Shown piece by piece: positions 1-6,922 of a stretch of DNA of 10,855 bases. How positions within the stretch are numbered: position 1 is the stretch's first letter; every line of letters starts with the position of its first letter. The stretch comes from Pseudomonadota bacterium (lineage in GTDB: Bacteria; Pseudomonadota; Alphaproteobacteria; Micropepsales; Micropepsaceae). The stretch covers positions 1 through 10,855 of the forward strand of contig JANYBR010000451.1 in the NCBI GenBank assembly GCA_025360685.1, given 5' to 3'. The notes under the pieces are model-generated. The model had not been told where the DNA came from. It worked only from the letters and a program-made list of their open reading frames with translations, and ran no database searches. The translations under genes were made by a program, and so were the position numbers.

Positions 1-199
1 CGCTGCGAGCGCATTCCAAGCACCACAGACGAGAGCGGACACCGGTAGGTAGCGAGCCAACTGCTCGGCGCCTTGGCCCGTTGCTCGCTGTCTGATGGCC
101 CTTCGCAAAACTGCGTCGGGAAGGCACCTGAGTCGGCGTGCCGTCGTTGGTGCTGCCTTAATCACCGAGATTGGTATTCGGGTTCGCCAACTTTCGAAA

Positions 200-372
200 T
201 TCCCTGTTCGGTGAAATTACTTCCCTGATGCCTGAGAATTTTTCCCTGTTCTCTTGAGTAGGGAATTTGCTCTCAAGTCTCAGTGGTTGTTGGGAAATCG
301 CCGACGCGAGAATGCTCACAGCAGCGCTTTTCGAGAAAATTCCCTGTATTTCGGGGTTATCAGGGAATTTGC
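200..372. repeat. TTCCCTG repeat cluster, 21-bp phased
   Basis: TTCCCTG occurs at 200-206, 221-227 and 242-248, so three direct copies start exactly 21 bp apart. A fourth copy is at 340-346 and an inverted copy, CAGGGAA, at 361-367, again 21 bp start to start. GGGAATTTGC also recurs at 261-270 and 363-372. The first two 21-bp units agree beyond the core, sharing a T at position 9 and TGA at positions 13-15, so this resembles degenerate tandem repeats. I recall TTCCCTG-rich noncoding tracts from other Rhizobiales genomes, but that is memory and not a search. It could be a dispersed intergenic element, a protein-binding array or a recombination relic. Confidence 0.6.
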
Positions 373-716
373 CTCGGATTCGATGCAGAGCTACTAGAGG
401 TCCGGCCTGCGCACTGCGCCACGCAGCTTCGGTCGACTTCCTTGTGAAATAGCGTCTCTGAATTCTTACGACATTTCCGTAGGTTAGCCATACTATCGGC
501 GCTCGTTGGCCGACAGAGACGTAAAATTTTACGGTCTCTGCGCCAACCAACCAGATGAGTCTCCGCTCGTCGTCGATCCACCCCCATTTTTCGCTCATTA
601 GATCGAGAGCAGAAAATGCACCTGTCCGGTCATGCGCATAGTTCTTTTCGCTTCGAACGCACCTGCGCGGTTTAGCGGATAGGTCATGCGCCCGACAGCG
701 CGATCGTGTATGTTGA

Positions 717-728
717 TCCGTATACGGA
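717..728. promoter_or_regulatory. 12-bp perfect palindrome, possible operator
   Basis: TCCGTATACGGA is a perfect 12-bp palindrome whose right end lies 92 bp before the ATG at 821. It is bracketed by GTTGAT (712-717) and ATCAAC (752-757), which are inverted to each other, with CGATCG at both outer sides (701-706 and 757-762). This symmetry is what an operator for a dimeric regulator would show. No regulator gene is in the window, and I could not place a convincing -35/-10 pair, so the role is inferred. Confidence 0.3.
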
Positions 729-820
729 CTAACCGCCGAGATGATGTAAGAATCAACGATCGGTTTGTGTGGCGTTGCCCGCCGCACCCCGGAGGCAATT
801 GATATTGAGGAGTTCGAGTC

Positions 821-2248
821 ATGAGCAATTCAAAGAAAAAGGCTGACGGAACAGAATCTCGGAGCTTCGATCTCAACATTGAACGCATTTTGGAAGGCTG
901 GGAAACTTGCCATGCGATCCGGGAATTGATCGCCAACGCACTTGACGAGCAGGCACTAACCGCAACGAGAAATGTTGAAATTCAGCAATTTCCAGGCGGG
1001 GCCTGGCACATTCGTGATTTTGGTCGCGGCTTGCGATATGAGCATCTGACCCAAAACGAGAATTCAGAAAAGCTAAAGAACACAGAAAAGGTGATTGGAA
1101 AATTCGGCGTTGGGCTGAAGGATGCGCTTGCGACATTGAATCGGCATGGCGCAAATGTCGTTTTGAAGTCAAAACATGGCATTATCACACTCGACCAACG
1201 ATCCAAGTCTGGCTTCTCCGATGTCATCACATTGCACGCCATAATTCGACCGCCGGACGACCCAGGTTTTGCGGGCACAGAGGTAATCCTTCGCGGAATA
1301 ACCCGCGCAGAGATGCAGCGGGCGAAAGGGTTCTTTCTACACTTTTCCAACGAATTGACCCTGGACACAACGCGAGTCGGTGCCGTGTTGCAGCGGAAAT
1401 TGGATCAACCGGCAAGAATATACGTCACCGGCTTGCTGGTTGCCGAAGAGGGCAACTTCGCATTCTCATACAATATCGTTTCTCTCACTAAGCGAATGCG
1501 CAACGCGCTAAATCGCGAACGCACCAACGTAGGCCGCACATCTTATACCGACCGCGTCAAGGACATGCTTCTCGAATCGAGAAGCACGGCCGTCGCTAGA
1601 ATATTGGCTGACGAATTGACGAAAATGGAAAGGGGTACAAATTGTGACGAGGTCAAATGGACCGATGTGGCGATTCACGCGTGCAAAATTCTGAATGCAG
1701 ATCAAAAGGTCTTGTTCGTTTCCTCATCGCAGATTGCGAGCAATCCTGACGCGATAGATCGTGCGAAAACCGATGGAATTAGAATCGTAAGCGTTCCAGA
1801 CAATATCGCGCATAGCCTGCACAGCATTGAAGACGTTGGCGGTAACGCTGTGAGGGATATTTCAGCCTATCAAACGGAATGGAACCAGAGCTTCAAGTTT
1901 GAATTTGTCGCGTACAAAGACCTTACTGCAGCAGAACGCAAAATTTTCGATGAGCAAAAAACCATTCTTGCGCTTGCCGATCGACTGCCGGCGCGGGTCA
2001 AGGGAATTAAGATCAGCAAGACAATGCGTGCGGATTTTTCTGGCTGCGATCACACGCAGGGTCTTTGGGACCCAGCTCTGGGCATCATCATCATTCGACG
2101 GGATCAACTTCGTTCACTGCGGACTTTTGCAGGGACGCTTCTGCACGAAGTCGTTCATGCCTGTTCCGGCTACGGTGATGTTACTCGGGGCTTCGAGTGC
2201 GAACTCACAAACATAATCGGAAAGATCGTCGCTACTAGCCTCAGTTGA
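821..2248 (+). CDS. GHKL ATPase with C-terminal HExxH metallopeptidase-like motif
   Basis: A 475-residue protein of no named function. The N-terminal part is a GHKL (histidine kinase/Hsp90/MutL) ATP-binding domain. The N box is ELIANALDE at about 34-43 with E35 and N39. The second box is DFGRG at 67-71, and the glycine-rich lid is GKFGVGLKDAL at 93-103. A middle region with NRERTNVGR (231-239) should correspond to the transducer-like domain that follows the ATPase in this superfamily. Near the C-terminus is LLHEVVHA (440-447), a canonical HExxH zinc motif. E459 follows 13 residues later and is a possible third ligand. The start is well supported: GAGGAG at 807-812, 8 nt before the ATG, and an in-frame TGA at 806-808 excludes an earlier start. 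G+C is lower than in the metabolic genes to the right. The family resemblance is to uncharacterised 'ATP-binding proteins'. That it is an ATP-gated protease is inference. Confidence 0.85.
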   Translation: MSNSKKKADGTESRSFDLNIERILEGWETCHAIRELIANALDEQALTATRNVEIQQFPGGAWHIRDFGRGLRYEHLTQNENSEKLKNTEKVIGKFGVGLKDALATLNRHGANVVLKSKHGIITLDQRSKSGFSDVITLHAIIRPPDDPGFAGTEVILRGITRAEMQRAKGFFLHFSNELTLDTTRVGAVLQRKLDQPARIYVTGLLVAEEGNFAFSYNIVSLTKRMRNALNRERTNVGRTSYTDRVKDMLLESRSTAVARILADELTKMERGTNCDEVKWTDVAIHACKILNADQKVLFVSSSQIASNPDAIDRAKTDGIRIVSVPDNIAHSLHSIEDVGGNAVRDISAYQTEWNQSFKFEFVAYKDLTAAERKIFDEQKTILALADRLPARVKGIKISKTMRADFSGCDHTQGLWDPALGIIIIRRDQLRSLRTFAGTLLHEVVHACSGYGDVTRGFECELTNIIGKIVATSLS

Positions 2249-2450
2249 TGCGGTGCGGAGGGCACAGCAAGCTCTCGACCAATATTGGCGTGTCGTCAAT
2301 TTGTTCTTGGCTACACGCAATTCAGTGACTATACGTAGGCGATAGCGCGCGGCACGGTATCGCAGACGCCGACCTCCTCTAAGCACTGAAATACCGAACC
2401 AAGGCACAGGAAGAGGGTCTTCGTCTACGAAATGGGGTGAAGGGGGTGTT

Positions 2451-3722
2451 TTGGAAACGCTCATTGCAGCAACGATCATTTCGACCGCCCTTAGCGCGGC
2501 GTTGGGCTTTGTCGTAGGCAGATATGTCTGGCCTGCAAGTCGGGCTGATGATCAAGCGGGCCTCGTTTCAGCGAAAGAGATCGCCCGACTCCAAGAGCGC
2601 GAACGTGCGTTAAGCGAACAAATTGAAGCGCTCAAATCGCAGCAGACCGGGCTCCAAGAGCAACTCAAAGCGGAATTCGAAAATATCGCTACCCGCGTCC
2701 TAAAGGCGAATGCCACGGAATTGTCGCAGGACTCTCAGAGGGCACTTTCCACGATTCTCGACCCTCTGCGCGAGCGCATTCAAGAATTTCAGAAAAAAGT
2801 GGAGACGACCTACGACTCCGAATCCCGAGAAATTCTCACTCTCAAAGAACAGATAAAACTCATTGTTGAAGCGAACAGGACGCTTGGCACGCAGGCCGAC
2901 GGGTTAGCGAAGGCGCTCAGGGGTGACATTCAGCTGCTGGGGCGGTGGGGCGAATTGATACTTGAACGAATTCTAGAACAAGCGGGCCTGCGCGAGGGGT
3001 CTGAGTACATTTCCCAGGGGCGCGGTATGGCGCTCAAGAGCGACGCCGGTGGCCCGCAGAGGCCCGACATTGTTCTGTTGTTGCCCGAGAAGCGTACCAT
3101 GATCATCGACTCCAAAGTTTCCCTCGCTTCGTACGATCGTCTTGTCGCCGCAACCGATGAGGGAGAGCGCGCAGAGCACTCAGCGCAATTGGTTCGCGAC
3201 GTGAAGGTTCATATCGATGGCCTTGCAAGCAAGCGGTACCAGGACAATGAAAAGCTCGAAGCCCACGATTGTGTTCTCATGTTTGTTCCGATTGAAGGCG
3301 CGCTTGCTGCTGCGTTGACGGCGGAGCCGGAGCTTTTCACCTACGGATGGGACAAGCGCGTTGTGTTGGTTGGTCCACCAACGCTGCTCATGACGCTGCG
3401 CACAGTCGCGTCAATTTGGCGATATGAGTTGCAGGCACAAAATGCGCAGGAAATTGCACGATTGGCGGGGGCGCTTTGCGACAAGGTGAGCGATAGCCTG
3501 GTCGACTTTAACAATACGACCGAGAGGATTAGTGGTGCGTTAGCGGCTCACAACGAAGCGATGAAGCGCCTGACAACCGGGAAAGGCAACGCACTGAGTA
3601 TCGGCGAGCGGATTCGCAATCTTGGCGTGAGGACGAAAAAGCCAATTCCCTCGGTTCTCGTCGACGACCTGCGAGTGTCTGCTCCGTTGCAACCTGATGC
3701 GCAGGAGGACGACGATGTGTAG
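2451..3722 (+). CDS. rmuC: RmuC-domain protein, membrane anchored
   Basis: A 423-residue RmuC-family protein (COG1322), named for an E. coli factor limiting DNA rearrangement at inverted repeats. Residues 4-27 form one hydrophobic segment that should anchor it in the inner membrane. Residues about 38-150 are rich in E, Q, K and R and look like a long coiled coil. The RmuC core follows: GRWGE at 164-168, RPDIVLLLPEK at 204-214, then IIDSKVSL at 218-225, a D-x-K arrangement compatible with the nuclease-like fold proposed for the family. FVPIEGAL (278-285) and VGPPTLL (307-313) are further family blocks. Length is usual for RmuC. The start is TTG at 2451, preceded by a G-rich AAGGGGG at 2440-2446. 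No in-frame ATG or GTG gives a better start, and starting here places the membrane segment at the N-terminus as expected. The AAA ATPase begins 47 bp downstream. It may be housekeeping or part of a defence unit. Confidence 0.88.
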   Translation: METLIAATIISTALSAALGFVVGRYVWPASRADDQAGLVSAKEIARLQERERALSEQIEALKSQQTGLQEQLKAEFENIATRVLKANATELSQDSQRALSTILDPLRERIQEFQKKVETTYDSESREILTLKEQIKLIVEANRTLGTQADGLAKALRGDIQLLGRWGELILERILEQAGLREGSEYISQGRGMALKSDAGGPQRPDIVLLLPEKRTMIIDSKVSLASYDRLVAATDEGERAEHSAQLVRDVKVHIDGLASKRYQDNEKLEAHDCVLMFVPIEGALAAALTAEPELFTYGWDKRVVLVGPPTLLMTLRTVASIWRYELQAQNAQEIARLAGALCDKVSDSLVDFNNTTERISGALAAHNEAMKRLTTGKGNALSIGERIRNLGVRTKKPIPSVLVDDLRVSAPLQPDAQEDDDV

Positions 3723-3769
3723 TTGCTGTGCCCCACGTTCCCGGTCGCGATCAATCCCTGGGGATAGCA

Positions 3770-5659
3770 ATGGCGCATGAAGACCTTGTTAGATGGGCGG
3801 AGAAGCAACCTGATTGGGCGCGCGACGCACTTCGACGTCATGCACAAGCGCCAAATTTCGAACTCGATCAAACTGATAAGGCCGCCGTCGAGGAGCGCGT
3901 TCGTGCGGCCGCAGGGATGTCTACTGGTACGGTGTGCGACAATGTTGCCTTCACGGACGACGATTTGAAAGGTGTCATCCAAACGGGCCCTCGCACCGTT
4001 CTCTGTTCGCTCGGTCCCATATCGCATCTCGCTCGGCTTGCTGAGAATCAAACGCTCCGCTTTGCGATCGACGGCATAACGCTCATTTACGGTGACAATG
4101 GCACCGGCAAGAGTGGCTATTGCAGGGTCGCCAAGAAAGTATGCCGCAGCCTCACATCAGAGGATTTGCTCGGGAACATCTTTGAAGCCGGTACGAAACC
4201 GCCGGCAGAAGTAACAATTCGCTATTTGTGCGATGGAGACGCCAAGCCACGCCAAGTCAAGTGGCAAGACGGCACCGCGCCGCCCCAAGAAATCGGAAAC
4301 ATATCGATATTCGATTCGCGAAATGCGCGCCTATATGTGGATGACGAAAACAAAATCGGCTTCCTTCCGGCCGAAGTCGCTCTGCTTCAACGTCATGCCA
4401 CGCATCGGGGGGAGATGGGCACAGCCTTTCGAGCAGAACTGAAAACGCTCGCCGCTCACCTTCGGGTACCCCTTCCGGCGGGTTACTCGCCCGATGGCAA
4501 GGTATCCGCACTATTCGCTCGGCTGCAACAAAAGACAGCTTTGCCTACCGAAGCCGAGTTGCGCGATGCGGCTGTTTGGACGCAAAAGGATGAGGACGAG
4601 CTGGGTGCGCTTGAGCACGCGCTGGCGGAAGATCCGAAGGTTCTTGCAGACCGTTGTCGCAGGATTGCATCCGTGCTCACTTCCTATCTTGCTGACCTTC
4701 GAGCAATTGACGATACGTTGTCGGTCAAGAGCGCTTCGGAAATAGCGAATTTAACAGAACGCTCCCACACTAGTGTTACGGCGGCGTCGCTCGCCGCGAA
4801 GGATCGCTTCAAGAGCGAACCTCTGCCAGGCGTAGGTCAGGCCGCTTGGCGCTTGATGTACGACTACGCGGAAAAATACGTACAGACGTTTTCCCCGGAA
4901 GCGAAGAACTTGCCAGCGGCGACAGGCGACAAGTGTGCCCTTTGTCAGCAACCGCTACAACAGGAGGGAAGCGCCCGACTGCAACGCTTTGCTGCTTTTG
5001 TGAGCGATGAGGCTGCAAGAGCAGCCGACGAGGCACAGGCGGCGCTCAAATCCGCCGTCTCTGGGATTGAAGGCTTGTCAATTCCGGTGTCAAAGGATGT
5101 GGAAAGAGCGCTCGCGGAATACGGGCAGCTCAACGAGTCGTCTAAATCCCGCGCAGCTATCATCATCACTTTCTTCGGCAACGCGCGTAAGCGTCAAACG
5201 GACCTCGTGGCAGCCGCCAAATCGAACGCGTTCGATAAGGTCACCCAGTTGCCGACGTCGATCGTTTCATCGGTCGCGAGCGAAATACAATCCTTAGAGT
5301 CCCAGAAAGGCAAATTCGAGGCAGCGTCAAAGCTTAACAGCGCAAAGCGACTGACTGAGCGCAATCGACTCAATGAGTTGAAAGATCGAAAAAAACTCTC
5401 TCAGGAAATTGAATCAGTCGTCTTACGTCTCTCCGATCTGGAGATGGCTGTGCATCATCGCCCGATAGCGCAGGACAGGCAGATCGAAGCTGTTGCCGTT
5501 GAATGTCACGAGTTGCGGCTTGAGTCGCGCAATTTTCTCAACGAATGCAGCAATGAGTTCTTTCTCTGGTCGCTCTGCAACGCTCGGTGCACCGAGTGCA
5601 TCGATTTTCCAATGCGTCTCCGCGCGTGTCGCGACCAAAGCGCCGATGCAGATGATTGA
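3770..5659 (+). CDS. SMC/RecF-like AAA family ATPase, C-terminally truncated
   Basis: A large P-loop ATPase of the AAA_13/RecF-SMC type, common in defence islands. From the ATG at 3770 it is 629 residues. A GTG at 3728 would add 14, but GGGGA at 3760-3764 favours the ATG. Walker A is GDNGTGKS at about 108-115, preceded by ITLIYG, and IFDSRNARLYV follows at about 190-200. A CALC motif (C389, C392) sits in the middle, like the zinc hook of Rad50-type proteins, with helical, coiled-coil-like sequence on both sides. The family normally ends with a signature and Walker B segment (LSEGEQ, then a DDP-type motif). Neither is here. After about residue 560 (base about 5450) the frame translates the antisense of the neighbouring exonuclease gene, a tail rich in C, R and H. 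It is therefore probably unable to hydrolyse ATP. It lies 47 bp after rmuC and is likely co-transcribed with it. Confidence 0.8.
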   Translation: MAHEDLVRWAEKQPDWARDALRRHAQAPNFELDQTDKAAVEERVRAAAGMSTGTVCDNVAFTDDDLKGVIQTGPRTVLCSLGPISHLARLAENQTLRFAIDGITLIYGDNGTGKSGYCRVAKKVCRSLTSEDLLGNIFEAGTKPPAEVTIRYLCDGDAKPRQVKWQDGTAPPQEIGNISIFDSRNARLYVDDENKIGFLPAEVALLQRHATHRGEMGTAFRAELKTLAAHLRVPLPAGYSPDGKVSALFARLQQKTALPTEAELRDAAVWTQKDEDELGALEHALAEDPKVLADRCRRIASVLTSYLADLRAIDDTLSVKSASEIANLTERSHTSVTAASLAAKDRFKSEPLPGVGQAAWRLMYDYAEKYVQTFSPEAKNLPAATGDKCALCQQPLQQEGSARLQRFAAFVSDEAARAADEAQAALKSAVSGIEGLSIPVSKDVERALAEYGQLNESSKSRAAIIITFFGNARKRQTDLVAAAKSNAFDKVTQLPTSIVSSVASEIQSLESQKGKFEAASKLNSAKRLTERNRLNELKDRKKLSQEIESVVLRLSDLEMAVHHRPIAQDRQIEAVAVECHELRLESRNFLNECSNEFFLWSLCNARCTECIDFPMRLRACRDQSADADD

Positions 5660-5806
5660 ATGAAAAAAGTGCTTCGGAAACTTGTCACCAATCTCCGCGC
5701 GTAGCTCTTCGTCCGTTTTGTCGGTCAGACGGCGTGCTGCTGCAAAGGCTTTGAGGTCTGGAGCGGTCTCCAGGTCCCAGACGATGACGTTGTCGCCGAT
5801 GCTCAT
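5423..5806 (-). CDS. PolB-type 3'-5' exonuclease, C-terminally truncated
   Basis: A 127-residue N-terminal fragment of the predicted PolB-like 3'-5' exonuclease family (DNA_pol_B_exo2, RNase H fold). Exo I is VWDLETAPD with D11 and E13. Exo II is FNGNSFDLP at 102-110 with D108, followed by VLRYRAMMH, both typical of the family. The Exo III region with its catalytic Asp and the second half of the domain are absent. After MMH (to about base 5450) only nine residues remain, translated from the antisense of the AAA ATPase, before the stop at 5423-5425. Full members are roughly twice as long. The ATG overlaps the stop of the upstream nuclease gene (ATGA at 5803-5806), so the two are translationally coupled. 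Without Exo III it is probably inactive, and pseudogene would be a fair label. Confidence 0.75.
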   Translation of the reverse strand: MSIGDNVIVWDLETAPDLKAFAAARRLTDKTDEELRAEIGDKFPKHFFHSIICIGALVATRAETHWKIDALGAPSVAERPEKELIAAFVEKIARLKPQLVTFNGNSFDLPVLRYRAMMHSHLQIGET

Positions 5807-6567
5807 TTTTCAATGACTGGCTTCAGCTTAAACGAAATTTCGTACTCCATCAGCTTGACGTCGGGAATGCGCGACGCTGCTAACCGCAAATCTTCAGATA
5901 TTTCACTTGCCACTATGATTCCACGGACACGCTTGCCGTCCGCGATGTTCTTCTCCACCCAGCCCATATACCGCAGTATTTGCCCGATTGTCCTGTCGTA
6001 CCCGCGCGAGACTTTGAGTTCGATGACGACGAAATTTCCCTCGCCGTCAACCGCGAGCAAATCGATGTAACGACCGCCCGCGGGGAATTCTATACCATTG
6101 AATCCCTCGACTTCGTATAAACGCAATCCCTGTTCGACCGACGCCAAATTGCGAACCAGATAATCTTGAAGGTGCTTTTCAGCGGCGAACTCTCCAGTGC
6201 CTTCAGAATCGCTTGCCGCGTCCTCGTCGAGTTCTTTGGGCGTCGCGGCAGATTCCGCCGAGAGGAAATCGTCGCGGTACTTAGGTGATGAGTCGGTCGT
6301 TTGGTCCCACAATCTGAAATTGCCGTCAGGGAGCTTCCAAAAAAGATCCCAACCTTCGTTTCGACGGATGTTGGGAGAGTGTTTTCTGCGAGCGGCGTTC
6401 ACCGCCATACCGTCTACATGCATGCCAACGGTGTTGCTCTTGATTTTCGGGTAGTGGGCGGCGAACCATTTTTGCGCGTCGCGCCTGCTGAAGACTTTTC
6501 CGGGCTCTAGCTCTGTCTTGGCGAAATCGTGCATCAGTTCTTTGGTGGTACGATCATAAATCGACAT
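5803..6567 (-). CDS. NucS/DUF91-like PDDEXK endonuclease
   Basis: A 254-residue protein whose C-terminal half matches the nuclease domain of the archaeal NucS / DUF91 family. The PDDEXK-type residues are visible in order: E130 in AAEKHL, D169 in YIDLLAVD, then E183 and K185 in VIELKVSRG, with GQILRYMGW (195-203) as the conserved following helix. Such domains cut DNA, often at branched or mismatched sites; the substrate here is unknown. The N-terminal about 95 residues look like a separate small domain, possibly a DNA-binding winged helix (WKLPDGNFRLW at 77-87), joined by an acidic linker (about 100-128). It is the first gene of a coupled pair with the exonuclease, overlapping it by 4 bp. The ATG at 6565-6567 has only a weak AGGG upstream. 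The recombinase remnant ends 27 bp upstream. The protein itself looks intact. Confidence 0.85.
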   Translation of the reverse strand: MSIYDRTTKELMHDFAKTELEPGKVFSRRDAQKWFAAHYPKIKSNTVGMHVDGMAVNAARRKHSPNIRRNEGWDLFWKLPDGNFRLWDQTTDSSPKYRDDFLSAESAATPKELDEDAASDSEGTGEFAAEKHLQDYLVRNLASVEQGLRLYEVEGFNGIEFPAGGRYIDLLAVDGEGNFVVIELKVSRGYDRTIGQILRYMGWVEKNIADGKRVRGIIVASEISEDLRLAASRIPDVKLMEYEISFKLKPVIEK

Positions 6568-6594
6568 ACAGCGTGCCCTAAGAAGACGCCTCTA

Positions 6595-6909
6595 CTATTC
6601 CCCAAAGCTCTGAAGATTGCGAGCCAACTCGGCACTCAGCGGAAGATTTTTCGCGTAGAACCGTTCGATCTGGTCCACGCTCGTTCCCGCATTCTTCGCG
6701 AGGTTGTAGATGTTGACCTTGCCGTGTGACAGCACGAGCCGCATGCAAATGGCTGTGTGGCGGAGCGAGTAAACAGTGTGAACAGCATCCGCGTAGCCGT
6801 GCACGCTGCGACGCTTGAGGACAACCAGACGCAGCGACGGTTCTTGGATATCGCGACCTCGTATCAGCGCATGGCCGAACACCTTGAATGCAAGTCCCGC
6901 GTGCCTCAA
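6595..6909 (-). pseudogene. Tyrosine recombinase (integrase) C-terminal remnant
   Basis: The last about 60 residues read as the C-terminal catalytic part of a tyrosine recombinase: VYSLRHTAICMRL, with the conserved R and H (R50, H51 of the 104-residue frame), then IYNLAKNAGTSVDQIERFY with the nucleophile Tyr (Y85). This LAKN-GTSV-MIE-FY form is common in integrases of alphaproteobacterial genomic islands. The N-terminal and core-binding domains, the first catalytic Arg and the beta-hairpin Lys are missing. Residues before about 35 are not convincing family sequence. The frame can only start at a TTG at 6909, without a clear ribosome binding site, and 13 bp away is the stop of an unrelated gene. 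It cannot be active. Its value is as a marker that the region to its left arrived by integration. Confidence 0.75.
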
Positions 6910-6922
6910 CGCTGGTTGCGAC

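Larger units (their letters stand above)
1..820. other. Gene-poor accessory flank, no supported gene
   Basis: I see no recognisable protein or RNA gene here. What it does hold is a repeat cluster at 200-372, a repeated 10-mer GGTCATGCGC at 628-637 and 682-691, a perfect palindrome at 717-728 and the ribosome binding site of the next gene at 807-812. A minus-strand reading frame is open from 787 down to 158. Its internal ATG at 596-598 overlaps a TAA stop of another minus-strand frame at 598-600, an arrangement seen in coupled genes. Its C-terminal half, however, is only the translation of the repeat cluster, and I recognise no family. Positions 1-100 are open in several frames, so the end of a gene could run off the left edge, but nothing identifies it. 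Confidence 0.6.

Noticed and set aside
1..160. End or start of a gene at the left edge
   Set aside because: Several frames are open across 1-100 on both strands, but the translations (for example a minus-strand frame with ARYLPVSALVCGAWNALAA) are too short and not recognisable.
158..787. Minus-strand open frame of 209 codons
   Set aside because: Its end is the translation of the TTCCCTG repeat cluster and the rest matches no family; retained only as a low-interest observation.
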